Below are positions 38,469-47,877 of a stretch of DNA of 57,641 nucleotides, piece after piece. The DNA lies in contig JAGRGQ010000018.1 in assembly GCA_020445405.1 (NCBI GenBank), forward strand, positions 1 to 57,641, written 5' to 3'. Each line of letters begins with the position of its first letter. The stretch's first letter is position 1. The DNA comes from Gammaproteobacteria bacterium. Lineage in GTDB: Bacteria; Pseudomonadota; Gammaproteobacteria; Chromatiales; Chromatiaceae. The translations under genes were made by a program, and so were the position numbers. Under the pieces are notes generated by a model that had not been told where the DNA came from, ran no database searches, and was given only the letters and a program-made list of their open reading frames with translations.

Positions 38469-40733
38469 CTATTTTCCGGGATGGACCAGCCCCGCCAACC
38501 CCATATCGTTCAACGCGCCTTCCATCAACAATCTTACCTGGGATGCATCTTCCATACGCAGCGCCGCCTGCAGCAGTTGTCGCGCACGAGCCCTGCTGAA
38601 ACTGCGGATAACCCATTTCACTTTCAGCAGACTCCCGGCGTTCATGCTGAGACTGTCTATCCCCATCCCCAGCAACAGCAGCGCAGCCATAGGATTCCCC
38701 GCCATCTCCCCACAGACGCTGACCCGACAGTTGAGCTTGGCCGCACCCTCGACCACCATGACCAGTGCTTTCAGCACCGCCGGATGCAGCTCGTCGTAGA
38801 GCTCCCCCACGTGGGGATTGTTGCGATCCACCGCCAACAGGTACTGCGTCAGATCATTGGTGCCGACGGAGATGAAATCCACCCGGCGCGCCAGCGCCGC
38901 CACCTGGAAGACTGCCGCCGGCACCTCCACCATGACCCCAACTCTCGGCATCGCGACCGGGAATCCCTCCTCCAGCAGCTCGTCGTGGGCGCGCTGGATC
39001 AGCAGCATCAACCCATCCAGTTCGCTTACCGTTGTGATCATCGGCAACATGATATGCAGGTTGTCCAGGCCGATGGCAGCCCGCAGCATTGCCCTTATCT
39101 GGGTTAGAAATATCTCCGGATGATCAAGTGAAACGCGCACCCCCCGCCAGCCGAGAAAAGGATTGGACTCATGGAAAGGGAAATAAGGCAGCGGCTTGTC
39201 GCCCCCAATATCGAGTGTTCTGAGCGTCACCGGGCGCGGTGCAAACGCCTCCAGCACAGCACGGTAATTGGCAATCTGCGCTCTCTCTCCCGGAAATCTG
39301 TCGCTTACCATAAAAGGCAGTTCGGTACGGTAGAGGCCAACGCCACCGGCCTCGCTGGCTCCCAGGGAATGCATCTCGGCAGCCAGCCCCGTGTTCAGGT
39401 AGAGAGGTACTTCGATCCCGTCGGTAGTCTCGGCCTTCTGGCCTTTGAGTTCCTCCAGCTCCAGGGAGAGTTGACGCTCTTCCTCGAGCAGCCGCCTGTA
39501 TTCGTCCAGTACCGCCGCTGCGGGAGAGACATAAACCCTGCCGCGATACCCGTCGACAACCACCTCCCGGTCCTCCATGCGGGCTGTCGGCAGGTCGGTG
39601 ACACCGAGTACCGCAGGTATCCCCATGGCACGAGCGATAATGGCCACGTGAGAGGCACCGGACCCGCGTGCAGAGACTACGCCGACGAGCCGCTCGTGCG
39701 GAACCTCCATCAGCTCAACGCCGCTTACATCTTCGCCAACCAGAATGGTACGCGCCGGGTAATGCACCTCACGCGGCGTATCGCTCTGCAGACACATCAG
39801 GATTCTCCGCCCCAGATCGCGAATATCGGACGCGCGCTCGCGCAGATAGATATCGTCCATCCTGTCAAATACCCGGGCGTGCTCCTCTATGGTGTGATGC
39901 AGCGCACTTTGAACCCACTCCCCCTGAGTTATCCGTGCGATGGTCTGGGTCACCAGGCTATCGCTGCCCAGCATCAACAACAGCGCATCAAACAGCGCCT
40001 GCTCTTCCGTCGGCAGCACTTCTCCCAGACGGGACTGCAGTCTGCGCAGACTATCCTCGACGCGCGCAACCGCATGCTTCAACTGGGCGATTTCCAGCTC
40101 TGGTTGTTCCGAGCGGCGATCGGGTATCACATCCAGGTCGTCCAATCGGTAGGTCACAACCACTTTGCCCACCGCCACGCCGGAAGCGCTGGGACGGCCT
40201 TCCAGGTAGCGCATGTGAACAGTATCGGATCCGGCAATCCCGTTCAGCTCCCCCTGGGCCCGGGCGTGAGTAATGGCGCCTGCCAGCTGGGCGGCCAGCG
40301 TGAACAGGAAGGTTACCTCGTTGTCCTCGAACTTGCGTGGCTGGCGCTGGCGTACCACCAGCACGCCGAGAACCTTCCGATTCTGGATGATCGGAACACC
40401 AAGAAATCCGTGATAGGGAACTTCGCCCGTGTCGGTGACAAACAGATAGCGGGGATGGCTGGGCGCGTCGTCTATATTGATCGGCTCCGCACGTTCGCAA
40501 ACCAAGCCGATAAGGCCGCGGTGCATTGGCAGGCTGACCTTGCCAACCGCTTCCTGACGCAGACCATGAGTGGCGCTCAATACATGCTTGCGTGCTTCAT
40601 AGTCGGTCAGGTAGACAGAGCAGACATCCGCTTTTACCGCACGCTTGACCTCCCTTACGATCACCTCGAGCGCACTATGCAGATCGGGCGCGCTATTCAC
40701 CTCCTGGACAATACGGTGAAGAATGTTAAGCAT
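38469..40733 (-). CDS. ptsP: PtsP, enzyme I of the nitrogen phosphotransferase system (EI-Ntr)
   Basis: 754 residues from the ATG at 40733 (MLNILHRIVQEVNSAPDL). An N-terminal GAF domain (about 1-150) is followed by PEP-utiliser domains with phosphoacceptor His in GSGASHVAIIARAMGIPAV and a C-terminal PEP-binding TIM barrel (TLDIGGDKPLPYF, ISVGTNDLTQYLLAVDRNN, VCGEMAGN). It transfers phosphate from PEP to NPr, linking nitrogen and carbon status to metabolism and K+ uptake. It follows rppH by 57 bp on the same strand, the standard gammaproteobacterial pair. Confidence 0.95.
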   Translation of the reverse strand: MLNILHRIVQEVNSAPDLHSALEVIVREVKRAVKADVCSVYLTDYEARKHVLSATHGLRQEAVGKVSLPMHRGLIGLVCERAEPINIDDAPSHPRYLFVTDTGEVPYHGFLGVPIIQNRKVLGVLVVRQRQPRKFEDNEVTFLFTLAAQLAGAITHARAQGELNGIAGSDTVHMRYLEGRPSASGVAVGKVVVTYRLDDLDVIPDRRSEQPELEIAQLKHAVARVEDSLRRLQSRLGEVLPTEEQALFDALLLMLGSDSLVTQTIARITQGEWVQSALHHTIEEHARVFDRMDDIYLRERASDIRDLGRRILMCLQSDTPREVHYPARTILVGEDVSGVELMEVPHERLVGVVSARGSGASHVAIIARAMGIPAVLGVTDLPTARMEDREVVVDGYRGRVYVSPAAAVLDEYRRLLEEERQLSLELEELKGQKAETTDGIEVPLYLNTGLAAEMHSLGASEAGGVGLYRTELPFMVSDRFPGERAQIANYRAVLEAFAPRPVTLRTLDIGGDKPLPYFPFHESNPFLGWRGVRVSLDHPEIFLTQIRAMLRAAIGLDNLHIMLPMITTVSELDGLMLLIQRAHDELLEEGFPVAMPRVGVMVEVPAAVFQVAALARRVDFISVGTNDLTQYLLAVDRNNPHVGELYDELHPAVLKALVMVVEGAAKLNCRVSVCGEMAGNPMAALLLLGMGIDSLSMNAGSLLKVKWVIRSFSRARARQLLQAALRMEDASQVRLLMEGALNDMGLAGLVHPGK

Positions 40734-40790
40734 AATCATCCCTGATCCGGCCACTTCTCATCGCAACCGCACTGCCCTCGGAAACGCTGT

Positions 40791-41315
40791 TCAACGGCGC
40801 CTGTGTCGCAGATAGTTGTTATGCGAACGCCCCGGGGGACCCTCTGGAAACAGAATCGGAGCCAACTCCTCCAGCGCGCGTGAATAAACCCTGCGCTTGA
40901 AGTAGATCACTTCGCGCAATGGCTGCCAGTACTTTACCCAGCGCCAGCCGTCAAATTCCGGCTTGCTTGAGTGATCGAGACAGAAATCGGTCTCTTCGCA
41001 CAGCACCTTGAGCAGAAACCAGCGCTGCTTCTGGCCGATGCAGAGCGGCTGGCAGTGGCGCCGAAGGAACCGCTGCGGCAGTTGATAGTGCAGCCAATCG
41101 TCGGTAACTCCCAGTAATTCGACCTGATGAGGTTTAAGTCCGACCTCCTCCTCCAGTTCCCGGAACATCGCCTGCTCCGGCGTCTCATCCGGTTTTATCC
41201 CTCCCTGGGGGAATTGCCAGGAGTTCTGTCCCACCCTGCGCCCCCAGAACAGCTGGCGCCGGTAATTACAAAGGATGATACCGACATTGGGTCTGTAACC
41301 TTCAGAATCGATCAA
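40791..41315 (-). CDS. rppH: RNA pyrophosphohydrolase RppH
   Basis: 174 residues. A NUDIX hydrolase that removes pyrophosphate from 5' triphosphate RNA and starts mRNA decay. The NUDIX box [23 protein letters not shown] occupies residues 38-60, with Glu53, Glu56 and Glu57 matching E. coli metal ligands; the N-terminus ([17 protein letters not shown]) and FPQGG match the family. It lies directly upstream of ptsP, as in E. coli, and divergent from the HAD phosphatase gene. Confidence 0.95.
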   Translation of the reverse strand: MIDSEGYRPNVGIILCNYRRQLFWGRRVGQNSWQFPQGGIKPDETPEQAMFRELEEEVGLKPHQVELLGVTDDWLHYQLPQRFLRRHCQPLCIGQKQRWFLLKVLCEETDFCLDHSSKPEFDGWRWVKYWQPLREVIYFKRRVYSRALEELAPILFPEGPPGRSHNNYLRHRRR

Positions 41316-41446
41316 AGGGAAACCCTGCCGTAAATTCTTTAAATATTACATAATTGTTCCACACTCCCACCGATGCGGGCAACTACGATCTCCATATTGG
41401 GGTAAAATAGGCTCACTGTGGATCTGAAGATTTTGGAGTACCGCCG

Positions 41447-42130
41447 TTGGCACTGGCTATTTTCGACTTGGATAACACGCTCCTCGCGGGGGATTCGGAC
41501 TACCTGTGGGGTATGTTCCTGGCGAAAACCGGGGCTGTCGACGGCACCGAGTATCAGCGGAAAAACCAGCGCTTCTTCCAGCAATATCAGGCTGGCGATC
41601 TGGATATTCATGAATTTCTTCGCTTCTCGCTGCGGCCGCTGAAAGATAACACTCCTGAGATGCTGCACCGCTGGCGTGAAGAGTTCATGAAGAAAGAGAT
41701 CGATCCCATTATCACCCAGGCCTCGCTGGATCTGGTAAGCAGGCACCGGCAGGCGGGCGATACGCTGCTGATAATCACCGCAACCAACGCCTTTGTCACC
41801 CGGCCTATCGCCGAACGGCTGGGTATCGATCATTTGATAGCAACCAATCCCAAGATGGAGAACGGTCGTTATACCGGGGAAGTCGACGGTATCCCCAGTT
41901 TCCGCGAGGGCAAGGTCGAACGCTTGCGTATCTGGCTGGACGAGCATGCGCAGGATCTCAAAGGCAGCAGTTTCTACAGCGATTCACACAATGATATTCC
42001 GTTGCTCGATATCGTTGACAATCCGGTAGCGGTGGATCCGGACGACGAACTTGCAGCCTATGCGGCAGCCCGAAACTGGCCGGTGATCAGTCTGCGAACC
42101 GTGCTCAGTGCGGGTTCAGTTTCAGGCTGA
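41447..42130 (+). CDS. HAD-IB family phosphatase (SerB/CicA-like)
   Basis: 227 residues starting at TTG (41447), with GGAG about 9 nt upstream; the protein begins LALAIFDLDNTLLAGDSDYLW, so the catalytic Asp7 and Asp9 (DxDxT) are at the very N-terminus and no upstream start is possible. Motif II is LLIITATN, with SFYSDSHNDIPLLDIV as the Mg2+ motif. Members of this HAD-IB subfamily hydrolyse phosphoserine-like or other small phosphomonoesters; the substrate is not set. Divergent from rppH. Confidence 0.9.
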   Translation: MALAIFDLDNTLLAGDSDYLWGMFLAKTGAVDGTEYQRKNQRFFQQYQAGDLDIHEFLRFSLRPLKDNTPEMLHRWREEFMKKEIDPIITQASLDLVSRHRQAGDTLLIITATNAFVTRPIAERLGIDHLIATNPKMENGRYTGEVDGIPSFREGKVERLRIWLDEHAQDLKGSSFYSDSHNDIPLLDIVDNPVAVDPDDELAAYAAARNWPVISLRTVLSAGSVSG

Positions 42131-42249
42131 CCAGAAGTTTACCCGCTGTTCTATAATTGAATCCGAACGTTACCGCATCCAACCTGCCTGGCGCAGGTCA
42201 GGTTGACGGGTATGGGATCCGCCATCAATCGACCAAACAGTTGCTGCAA

Positions 42250-42444
42250 ATGAGAATCAATCCTTTTTTTCCTGTTTTCGCCGTACTCGTTGGTGTGGTC
42301 GTTTATGCCTACTACGCACCTGAGGACCGACCCGAAAAGGGACTGACCACCACGCCTAAAGAGTACATGGAGCTGGTTCAGAAAAACCGGGCCGAACGCG
42401 TAAAAAAAGAGCGGCAGAAGGAGCAGGCTGAGGCTCCCAGGTGA
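42250..42444 (+). CDS. Small membrane-anchored protein
   Basis: 64 residues from the ATG at 42250 (the frame continues upstream to a TTG at 42157, less likely). One N-terminal helix (FFPVFAVLVGVVVYAYYA, about 5-22) precedes a charged, probably coiled tail (EYMELVQKNRAERVKKERQKEQAEAPR). It follows the HAD gene and may be co-transcribed. No function known to me. Confidence 0.55.
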   Translation: MRINPFFPVFAVLVGVVVYAYYAPEDRPEKGLTTTPKEYMELVQKNRAERVKKERQKEQAEAPR

Positions 42445-42487
42445 ACCGGCGGGTCGTCCTGCGTTCCGCCGACAACCGCCGCGGACC

Positions 42488-44944
42488 TCAGCCACTGGAA
42501 CGAAAGGCCAGTACGATCTGGTTGCGCAACGCTTTCATCAGATTGAGCTGATTCCCGCTCAGATTCATCCCTTTTATACTCGGATGGTCGGCATAGATGA
42601 TGCCGATCGCCCGCTGGCCCATTATCAGAGGCAACAGTATGAAGGAACCGGCGTTCGCGAACCTGTGATACCAATCCGGAATATTGTCCCTGATCTTCCT
42701 GGAAGTGCTGTCCTCAATGTACAAATCGACGCCGTTTTTCAAGGCCGCGTGAAAAACGGTTGTGCTATACCGTGACGAAAAGCGAAATTCACGCATAAAC
42801 TCCTCGATCTCCTCGCCAAAGCCCAGTCGCGCGGTATACTGCTGCTGTTTCATATCGTGCAGGCAGAGCACGACATGCTGAAACGCCATTGCCCGATATA
42901 TGGTCTCCAGCACCACGTTGAAGACCTGGCTAAGGTTACTGCGCTCTTCCAGCATCATTTCGCTGACTTCCTGGAGACCCTCCGTCATGATCAGCTCCGC
43001 ATCCGGAGACGGTTGTCCAGCCCCGATATCCGGCGGCGCATGCTCAGCCAACTCGCCCTCCTCCGGCACCAGCAGACAGGTTTCGGTAAGTTCATCTTTC
43101 GGAACCTCCCCGCTCCTCGCTTCCGGTCTGGCGAACAGTTTGCTCATAAACGGCGTCGTACCGCGGCCACCCGCAACCAGACTTCCGCTCAACTCCTGAA
43201 ACTCGATACGCGCCTGCTCCACCAGTCTGGCAAACTGACGGTCGCTGATAGCCAGACTCATACGGTAGCGCTTCAATACATTCCTGCAGGGCATCTCGTC
43301 TTCCGGCGCGGCTTCGCGGATAGCAGTCGCCGCTTCATTGGCGAAGCTTGAAATCAATCTTACTTTGACATCGGTCTGCTTAAGGTCGCCGGGAGACTTT
43401 GGATTGACGGTTACCATTCCCCGGGTAATCTCATCGGGAAAGTTCCACTGTTTGGCAATGGAAATACCAATCTCTTCGAAGGACATGCCCAGCACCCTCG
43501 TCTGCGCAGTCTCGGGCGCCACGCCCTGCTGTTTCACAAGACGTTCCACCTCTTCGCTCTCATCCGTGAGATAGTAGGCCACCAGAATTCGACCGAGATT
43601 GTGCAACATACCGCATAGAAAGCTGCCTTCAACATCGGCCAGTCTGGAGTCGACCGCCGTCTCCTTCGCCAGCGTCGCGCTGAACACTGCACTGCAAATC
43701 TCTTCCTTCAGGCGGGTTGCCTGGGTGCGATTATGCAGATGCTCGAAAAAAATCAGCGAAGCGGCGATCGAGCGGATGGTTTTTATGCCCAGGACGACAA
43801 TAGCCCGGCTGACGCTGCCGATCTTACCGGCAAAACGGCTGTAGTAAGCCGAATTAACCACCTTCAGAATTTTATTGGTCAGCGCAAAATCCCTGATGAT
43901 GACACTGGCGAGATGGCTGATGTCCTCCTCTTCAGACCGGGTCAGCCGGTTGAGCGAACGTATCGACTCCGAGAGCACTGGAAAATCACTCTTGTGCTGC
44001 ATTCGCCTGAGCAAAAATTCTATGGTGCCCTTGGTCGAACGGCCGCTGTGCTGTTCGCCGTCCGTCGGCTCCCGATACGCCAGCAGTGCTGACAGCATCT
44101 CACCGGCATTCAGGTAGCGGGCGGCCGGCTCCTTTTCCAGCGCCTTCAGCACGATCGCGTCCAAACCTTCGGCAACACCCGAATTGTATTCGGATGGCGG
44201 CGCCACCGCGTCCTTTTGAATACTGATCAACAGCGCCTGCCGGGTAACACCGTCGAAAGCTTTCCTGCCGGTCAGCATTTCATACAGGATCGCCCCCAGC
44301 GCGAACACATCCGCACGCGTGTCAATGAAGCCATTGGCGATATATTCAGGTGCCATATAGCGGGGCGTTCCCATGCGCAGATCGCTTTTGGCCATGTCCG
44401 ACGAAAGCATCCTGGAGATGCCGAAATCCATGATCTTCGGATGTCCGTCCTTGCCGATAATTACATTGGAGGGTTTGAGATCCCGGTGGACAATGCCCCG
44501 TTGATGCACCTGGTCAACCCCGGACAACATGGCAATAAAGGTGTCCAGGATCCCCTGGATACTGCTTTCCCGGTTCTGCAGACGCTGGGACAGCAGCTCA
44601 CCCTCCACGTATTCGAATACCAGATACGGGCGGCCCTGTTGTTTACCGACATCGAAGATAGAGACGATGTTCGGATGCTGAATCTGACTGATGGCGCGGG
44701 CCTCCTGCAGAAACCCCTGCTCTTCACCCAGGGTAGACTGGTTCAATACCTTGATTGCCACCCGGCGCTGCAGCTCCGGGTCGAGGCAGAGGTAAACCGT
44801 ACCCTGACCGCCGGCGCCCAGCTTTCTGCCAATCCTGAATCTTCCGATACTCTGCATAGAGAGCTTATCGTCCGGTTCAAGAAAAACTTTCCCATCTTCT
44901 CCCCCGGACCGCCCGGACGCGCCGGATTGCTGCATGTGAGTCAA
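42488..44944 (-). CDS. Ser/Thr protein kinase-HDOD-GAF fusion
   Basis: 818 residues. A Hanks-type kinase (about 34-290) keeps the Gly loop GAGGQGTVY, Lys65, HRDLKPSN (Asp155) and DFG (Asp173), so it should be active. An HDOD domain follows (about 305-515; FPVLSESIRSLNRLTRSEEEDISHLASVIIRDFALTNKILKVVNSAYYSRF), then a linker with acidic patches, and a GAF domain (about 665-815) ending LMKALRNQIVLAFRSS. No membrane segment is seen, so it is cytoplasmic. HDOD domains relay signals without their ancestral hydrolase residues; GAF could bind a nucleotide. It is likely a stress- or ligand-responsive signalling hub. It lies 85 bp downstream of clpB, perhaps co-transcribed. Confidence 0.88.
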   Translation of the reverse strand: MTHMQQSGASGRSGGEDGKVFLEPDDKLSMQSIGRFRIGRKLGAGGQGTVYLCLDPELQRRVAIKVLNQSTLGEEQGFLQEARAISQIQHPNIVSIFDVGKQQGRPYLVFEYVEGELLSQRLQNRESSIQGILDTFIAMLSGVDQVHQRGIVHRDLKPSNVIIGKDGHPKIMDFGISRMLSSDMAKSDLRMGTPRYMAPEYIANGFIDTRADVFALGAILYEMLTGRKAFDGVTRQALLISIQKDAVAPPSEYNSGVAEGLDAIVLKALEKEPAARYLNAGEMLSALLAYREPTDGEQHSGRSTKGTIEFLLRRMQHKSDFPVLSESIRSLNRLTRSEEEDISHLASVIIRDFALTNKILKVVNSAYYSRFAGKIGSVSRAIVVLGIKTIRSIAASLIFFEHLHNRTQATRLKEEICSAVFSATLAKETAVDSRLADVEGSFLCGMLHNLGRILVAYYLTDESEEVERLVKQQGVAPETAQTRVLGMSFEEIGISIAKQWNFPDEITRGMVTVNPKSPGDLKQTDVKVRLISSFANEAATAIREAAPEDEMPCRNVLKRYRMSLAISDRQFARLVEQARIEFQELSGSLVAGGRGTTPFMSKLFARPEARSGEVPKDELTETCLLVPEEGELAEHAPPDIGAGQPSPDAELIMTEGLQEVSEMMLEERSNLSQVFNVVLETIYRAMAFQHVVLCLHDMKQQQYTARLGFGEEIEEFMREFRFSSRYSTTVFHAALKNGVDLYIEDSTSRKIRDNIPDWYHRFANAGSFILLPLIMGQRAIGIIYADHPSIKGMNLSGNQLNLMKALRNQIVLAFRSSG

Positions 44945-45029
44945 ATCTCAGCATGCAAAGCAGTTTCTCGCACAGGGCTGCGGAGATCGTGGAACAGGGA
45001 GCGTTAGCGTCCGGTGGCTAATACTCAGA

Positions 45030-47627
45030 TCAGGCAGCGGTGACAGCTGCGCCGCCTTTGGTGAACGTCAGGCCATCTCCGGCCGCATCCACCCTGATCA
45101 GATCACCAATTGCGAAACGACCCGAGAGGATCTGCTGAGCCAACGGATTTTCGAGCTGCTGCTGGATCGCACGTTTCAGCGGCCGCGCACCGTACACCGG
45201 GTCAAATCCCGCCTCCCCGAGCCGGTCCAATGCAGCCTCGGTAACCTCCAGGCCCATCTCCCTGCCAGCCAGCCGCTTGCGCAGATAATCGATCTGAATG
45301 ACGGTAATGGCACGAATCTGCTCCCGACCAAGGGGATGAAATACCACGCTCTCATCCACACGATTGATAAACTCGGGACGAAAGTGCTGGCCCACCACTT
45401 CCATTACCGCCGATTTCATGCGCTCGTAATCGTTGCTGTGCGCCATCTCCTGGATCAACTGCGATCCGAGGTTAGAGGTCATCACGACGACCGTATTGCG
45501 GAAGTCCACGGTACGGCCGTGTCCATCGGTAAGCCGGCCGTCCTCCAGCACCTGCAGCAGTATGTTGAAAACGTCCGGGTGCGCTTTCTCTATCTCGTCC
45601 ATCAGAATCACACTGTATGGGCGCCGGCGCACCAGTTCAGTCAGATACCCTCCCTCCTCGTATCCCACGTACCCCGGAGGAGCCCCAATGAGCCTGGCAA
45701 CCGAGTGTTTTTCCATGAACTCGGACATATCGATCCGCACCATAGCCTCCTCGGTGTCGAACAGAAACTCCGCCAGCGTCTTGCATAGCTCGGTTTTGCC
45801 CACCCCGGTGGGGCCCAGGAACAGGAATGAGCCGTTGGGTCGGTTGGGGTCTGCCAGACCCGCGCGCGACCGGCGAATGGCATTCGATACAGCGGCCACT
45901 GCCTCGTCCTGACCGATCACACGTCGGGCCAGAGCCTGCTCCATCTGCAGCAGTTTTTCGCGCTCTCCTTCCAGCATTTTGGAGACCGGAATGCCAGTCC
46001 ACTTTGAAACCACGTCCGCAATCTCCTCCTCGGTCACCTTGTTGCGCAGCAGCCTCATCTCCCGGGTCTCCGCCCGGGCTGCGCTTTCCAGCTGTTTCTC
46101 CAACTCCGGGATACGCCCGTATTGCAGTTCCGACATGCGCTGCAGGTCGCTCGCCCGGCGCGCGGTCTCCATCTCCAGGCGGGCGCGTTCCAACTCCTCC
46201 TTGATATGAGCGGCGCCTTGCAAAGCCGCTTTTTCCGACTTCCACACCTCTTCCAGGTCGGAGAATTCACGCTCATACAGGCTTATATGAGACTCCAGGT
46301 CGGAAAGACGCTTTTTCGATGCCTCGTCGGTCTCCTTCTTGAGCGCCTCGCGTTCAATTTTCAGCTGTATCAGGCGTCGCGACAGCCGATCCATCTCTTC
46401 CGGCAGGGAGTCGATCTCCATCCGGATCAGCGAGGCGGATTCATCGATCAGATCGATTGCCTTGTCCGGCAGTTGACGGTCGCTGATATACCGGTGTGAA
46501 AGCGTGGCCGCCGCAACAATCGCGGGATCGGTGATATCCACGCCATGATGCACCTCATAGCGCTCTTTGAGTCCGCGCAGAATGGCGATGGTGTCTTCCA
46601 CCGTCGGTTCCTGTACCAGTACCTTCTGGAAACGCCGCTCGAGAGCGGCATCCTTTTCGACATACTGACGATATTCATCCAGCGTGGTGGCGCCCACGCA
46701 GTGCAGTTCACCGCGTGCCAGCGCCGGTTTGAGCATATTCCCCGCATCCATCGACCCTTCGGCCTTGCCGGCCCCGACCATCGTGTGGAGCTCGTCTATG
46801 AACAGGATGATCTGGCCCTCCTGCTTGGCCAGATCTTTGAGCACCGCTTTCAGCCGTTCTTCGAATTCGCCGCGGAACTTGGCGCCCGCAATCAGCGCGC
46901 CCATGTCGAGCGAAAGCAGCCGTTTGCTCTTCAGTCCTTCCGGAACCTCGCCATTGATTATGCGTTGGGCAAGGCCTTCCACGATTGCAGTCTTACCCAC
47001 CCCGGGCTCCCCTATCAGCACCGGGTTGTTCTTGGTGCGCCGTTGCAGGACCTGGATGGTGCGGCGTATTTCATCGTCGCGCCCGATCACCGGGTCGAGT
47101 TTTCCCTGTTCGGCGCGTTCGGTCAGATCGATGGTATATTTCTCCAGCGCCTGGCGCTGCTCCTCCGCGTTGGGATCATCGACCTGCTGGCCGCCGCGCA
47201 GGCTCTCCACCGCCTGTTCAATGGGACCCTTGGCAGCGCCGGCCTTGCGCATCAGATTAGCGAGCTCACCCGAATCGCCCAGAGCCGCGAGCACGAACAG
47301 TTCGCTCGATATGTACTTGTCCTTGCGCTGCTGTGCCAGCTTGTCTGTCTGGTTCAACAGCCGGTTCAGCTCATTGGAGATATGCACGTCACCGCTGGCG
47401 CCTTCCACGCTCGGAAGCCGGTCGAGCGCCTCCCCAAGACTGGAACGCAGCTGGTTGATATTGACCCCCGACCTTCCCAGCAGATGGCGAACCGTACCGC
47501 CCTCCTGATCCAGCAAGGAGAGCATCAGGTGCAGCGGCTCAATGAACTGATGATCGCGTCCCACCGCCAGGCTCTGGGCATCCGCCAGCGCCATCTGGAA
47601 CTTACTGGTCAATTTATCCATTCGCAT
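45030..47627 (-). CDS. clpB: ClpB disaggregase
   Basis: 865 residues (E. coli ClpB 857). An N-terminal Clp-N domain ([29 protein letters not shown]), AAA+ module 1 with GEPGVGKT (about 205-212) and the coiled-coil middle domain (about 410-530), then module 2 with GPTGVGKT (about 605-612) and [10 protein letters not shown]. It pulls polypeptides out of aggregates together with DnaK. GGAG lies 8 nt before the ATG and a sigma-32 promoter stands upstream. There is no ClpX-type zinc finger and no visible ClpP-loop (IGL/F) tripeptide, in keeping with ClpB. Confidence 0.96.
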   Translation of the reverse strand: MRMDKLTSKFQMALADAQSLAVGRDHQFIEPLHLMLSLLDQEGGTVRHLLGRSGVNINQLRSSLGEALDRLPSVEGASGDVHISNELNRLLNQTDKLAQQRKDKYISSELFVLAALGDSGELANLMRKAGAAKGPIEQAVESLRGGQQVDDPNAEEQRQALEKYTIDLTERAEQGKLDPVIGRDDEIRRTIQVLQRRTKNNPVLIGEPGVGKTAIVEGLAQRIINGEVPEGLKSKRLLSLDMGALIAGAKFRGEFEERLKAVLKDLAKQEGQIILFIDELHTMVGAGKAEGSMDAGNMLKPALARGELHCVGATTLDEYRQYVEKDAALERRFQKVLVQEPTVEDTIAILRGLKERYEVHHGVDITDPAIVAAATLSHRYISDRQLPDKAIDLIDESASLIRMEIDSLPEEMDRLSRRLIQLKIEREALKKETDEASKKRLSDLESHISLYEREFSDLEEVWKSEKAALQGAAHIKEELERARLEMETARRASDLQRMSELQYGRIPELEKQLESAARAETREMRLLRNKVTEEEIADVVSKWTGIPVSKMLEGEREKLLQMEQALARRVIGQDEAVAAVSNAIRRSRAGLADPNRPNGSFLFLGPTGVGKTELCKTLAEFLFDTEEAMVRIDMSEFMEKHSVARLIGAPPGYVGYEEGGYLTELVRRRPYSVILMDEIEKAHPDVFNILLQVLEDGRLTDGHGRTVDFRNTVVVMTSNLGSQLIQEMAHSNDYERMKSAVMEVVGQHFRPEFINRVDESVVFHPLGREQIRAITVIQIDYLRKRLAGREMGLEVTEAALDRLGEAGFDPVYGARPLKRAIQQQLENPLAQQILSGRFAIGDLIRVDAAGDGLTFTKGGAAVTAA

Positions 47628-47662
47628 GGGAATACTCCGAATTACTTAAGGTTATCCCTGAA

Positions 47663-47688
47663 GTGGGGAAAAATATGCGGTTTTCAAG
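47663..47688 (-). promoter_or_regulatory. Sigma-32 heat-shock promoter of clpB
   Basis: Read on the minus strand: CTTGAA (47683-47688), a 14-bp spacer and CCCCAC (47663-47668), a near-perfect RpoH promoter (CTTGAA-N13/14-CCCCAT). The transcript would start about 30 nt before the clpB ATG. The rest of the 250-bp gap to the next gene shows nothing clear. Confidence 0.85.
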
Positions 47689-47877
47689 TCATTTCCGAAA
47701 CTGCCGGTGGCGAGAAACTAAAGTTGACACCGGCGCTTCCGCTAATCCACCAAGAAATAGAATCTTGTGACAGGCGGGCTAAGCGGCGACAATCCGCAGA
47801 GCCAGGCGGGAACCGGAGAAACTACCGGTGATGGCCGCCGTAGGGCAGCCAGTGCATTGTCAGGTACGACGTAAAGT

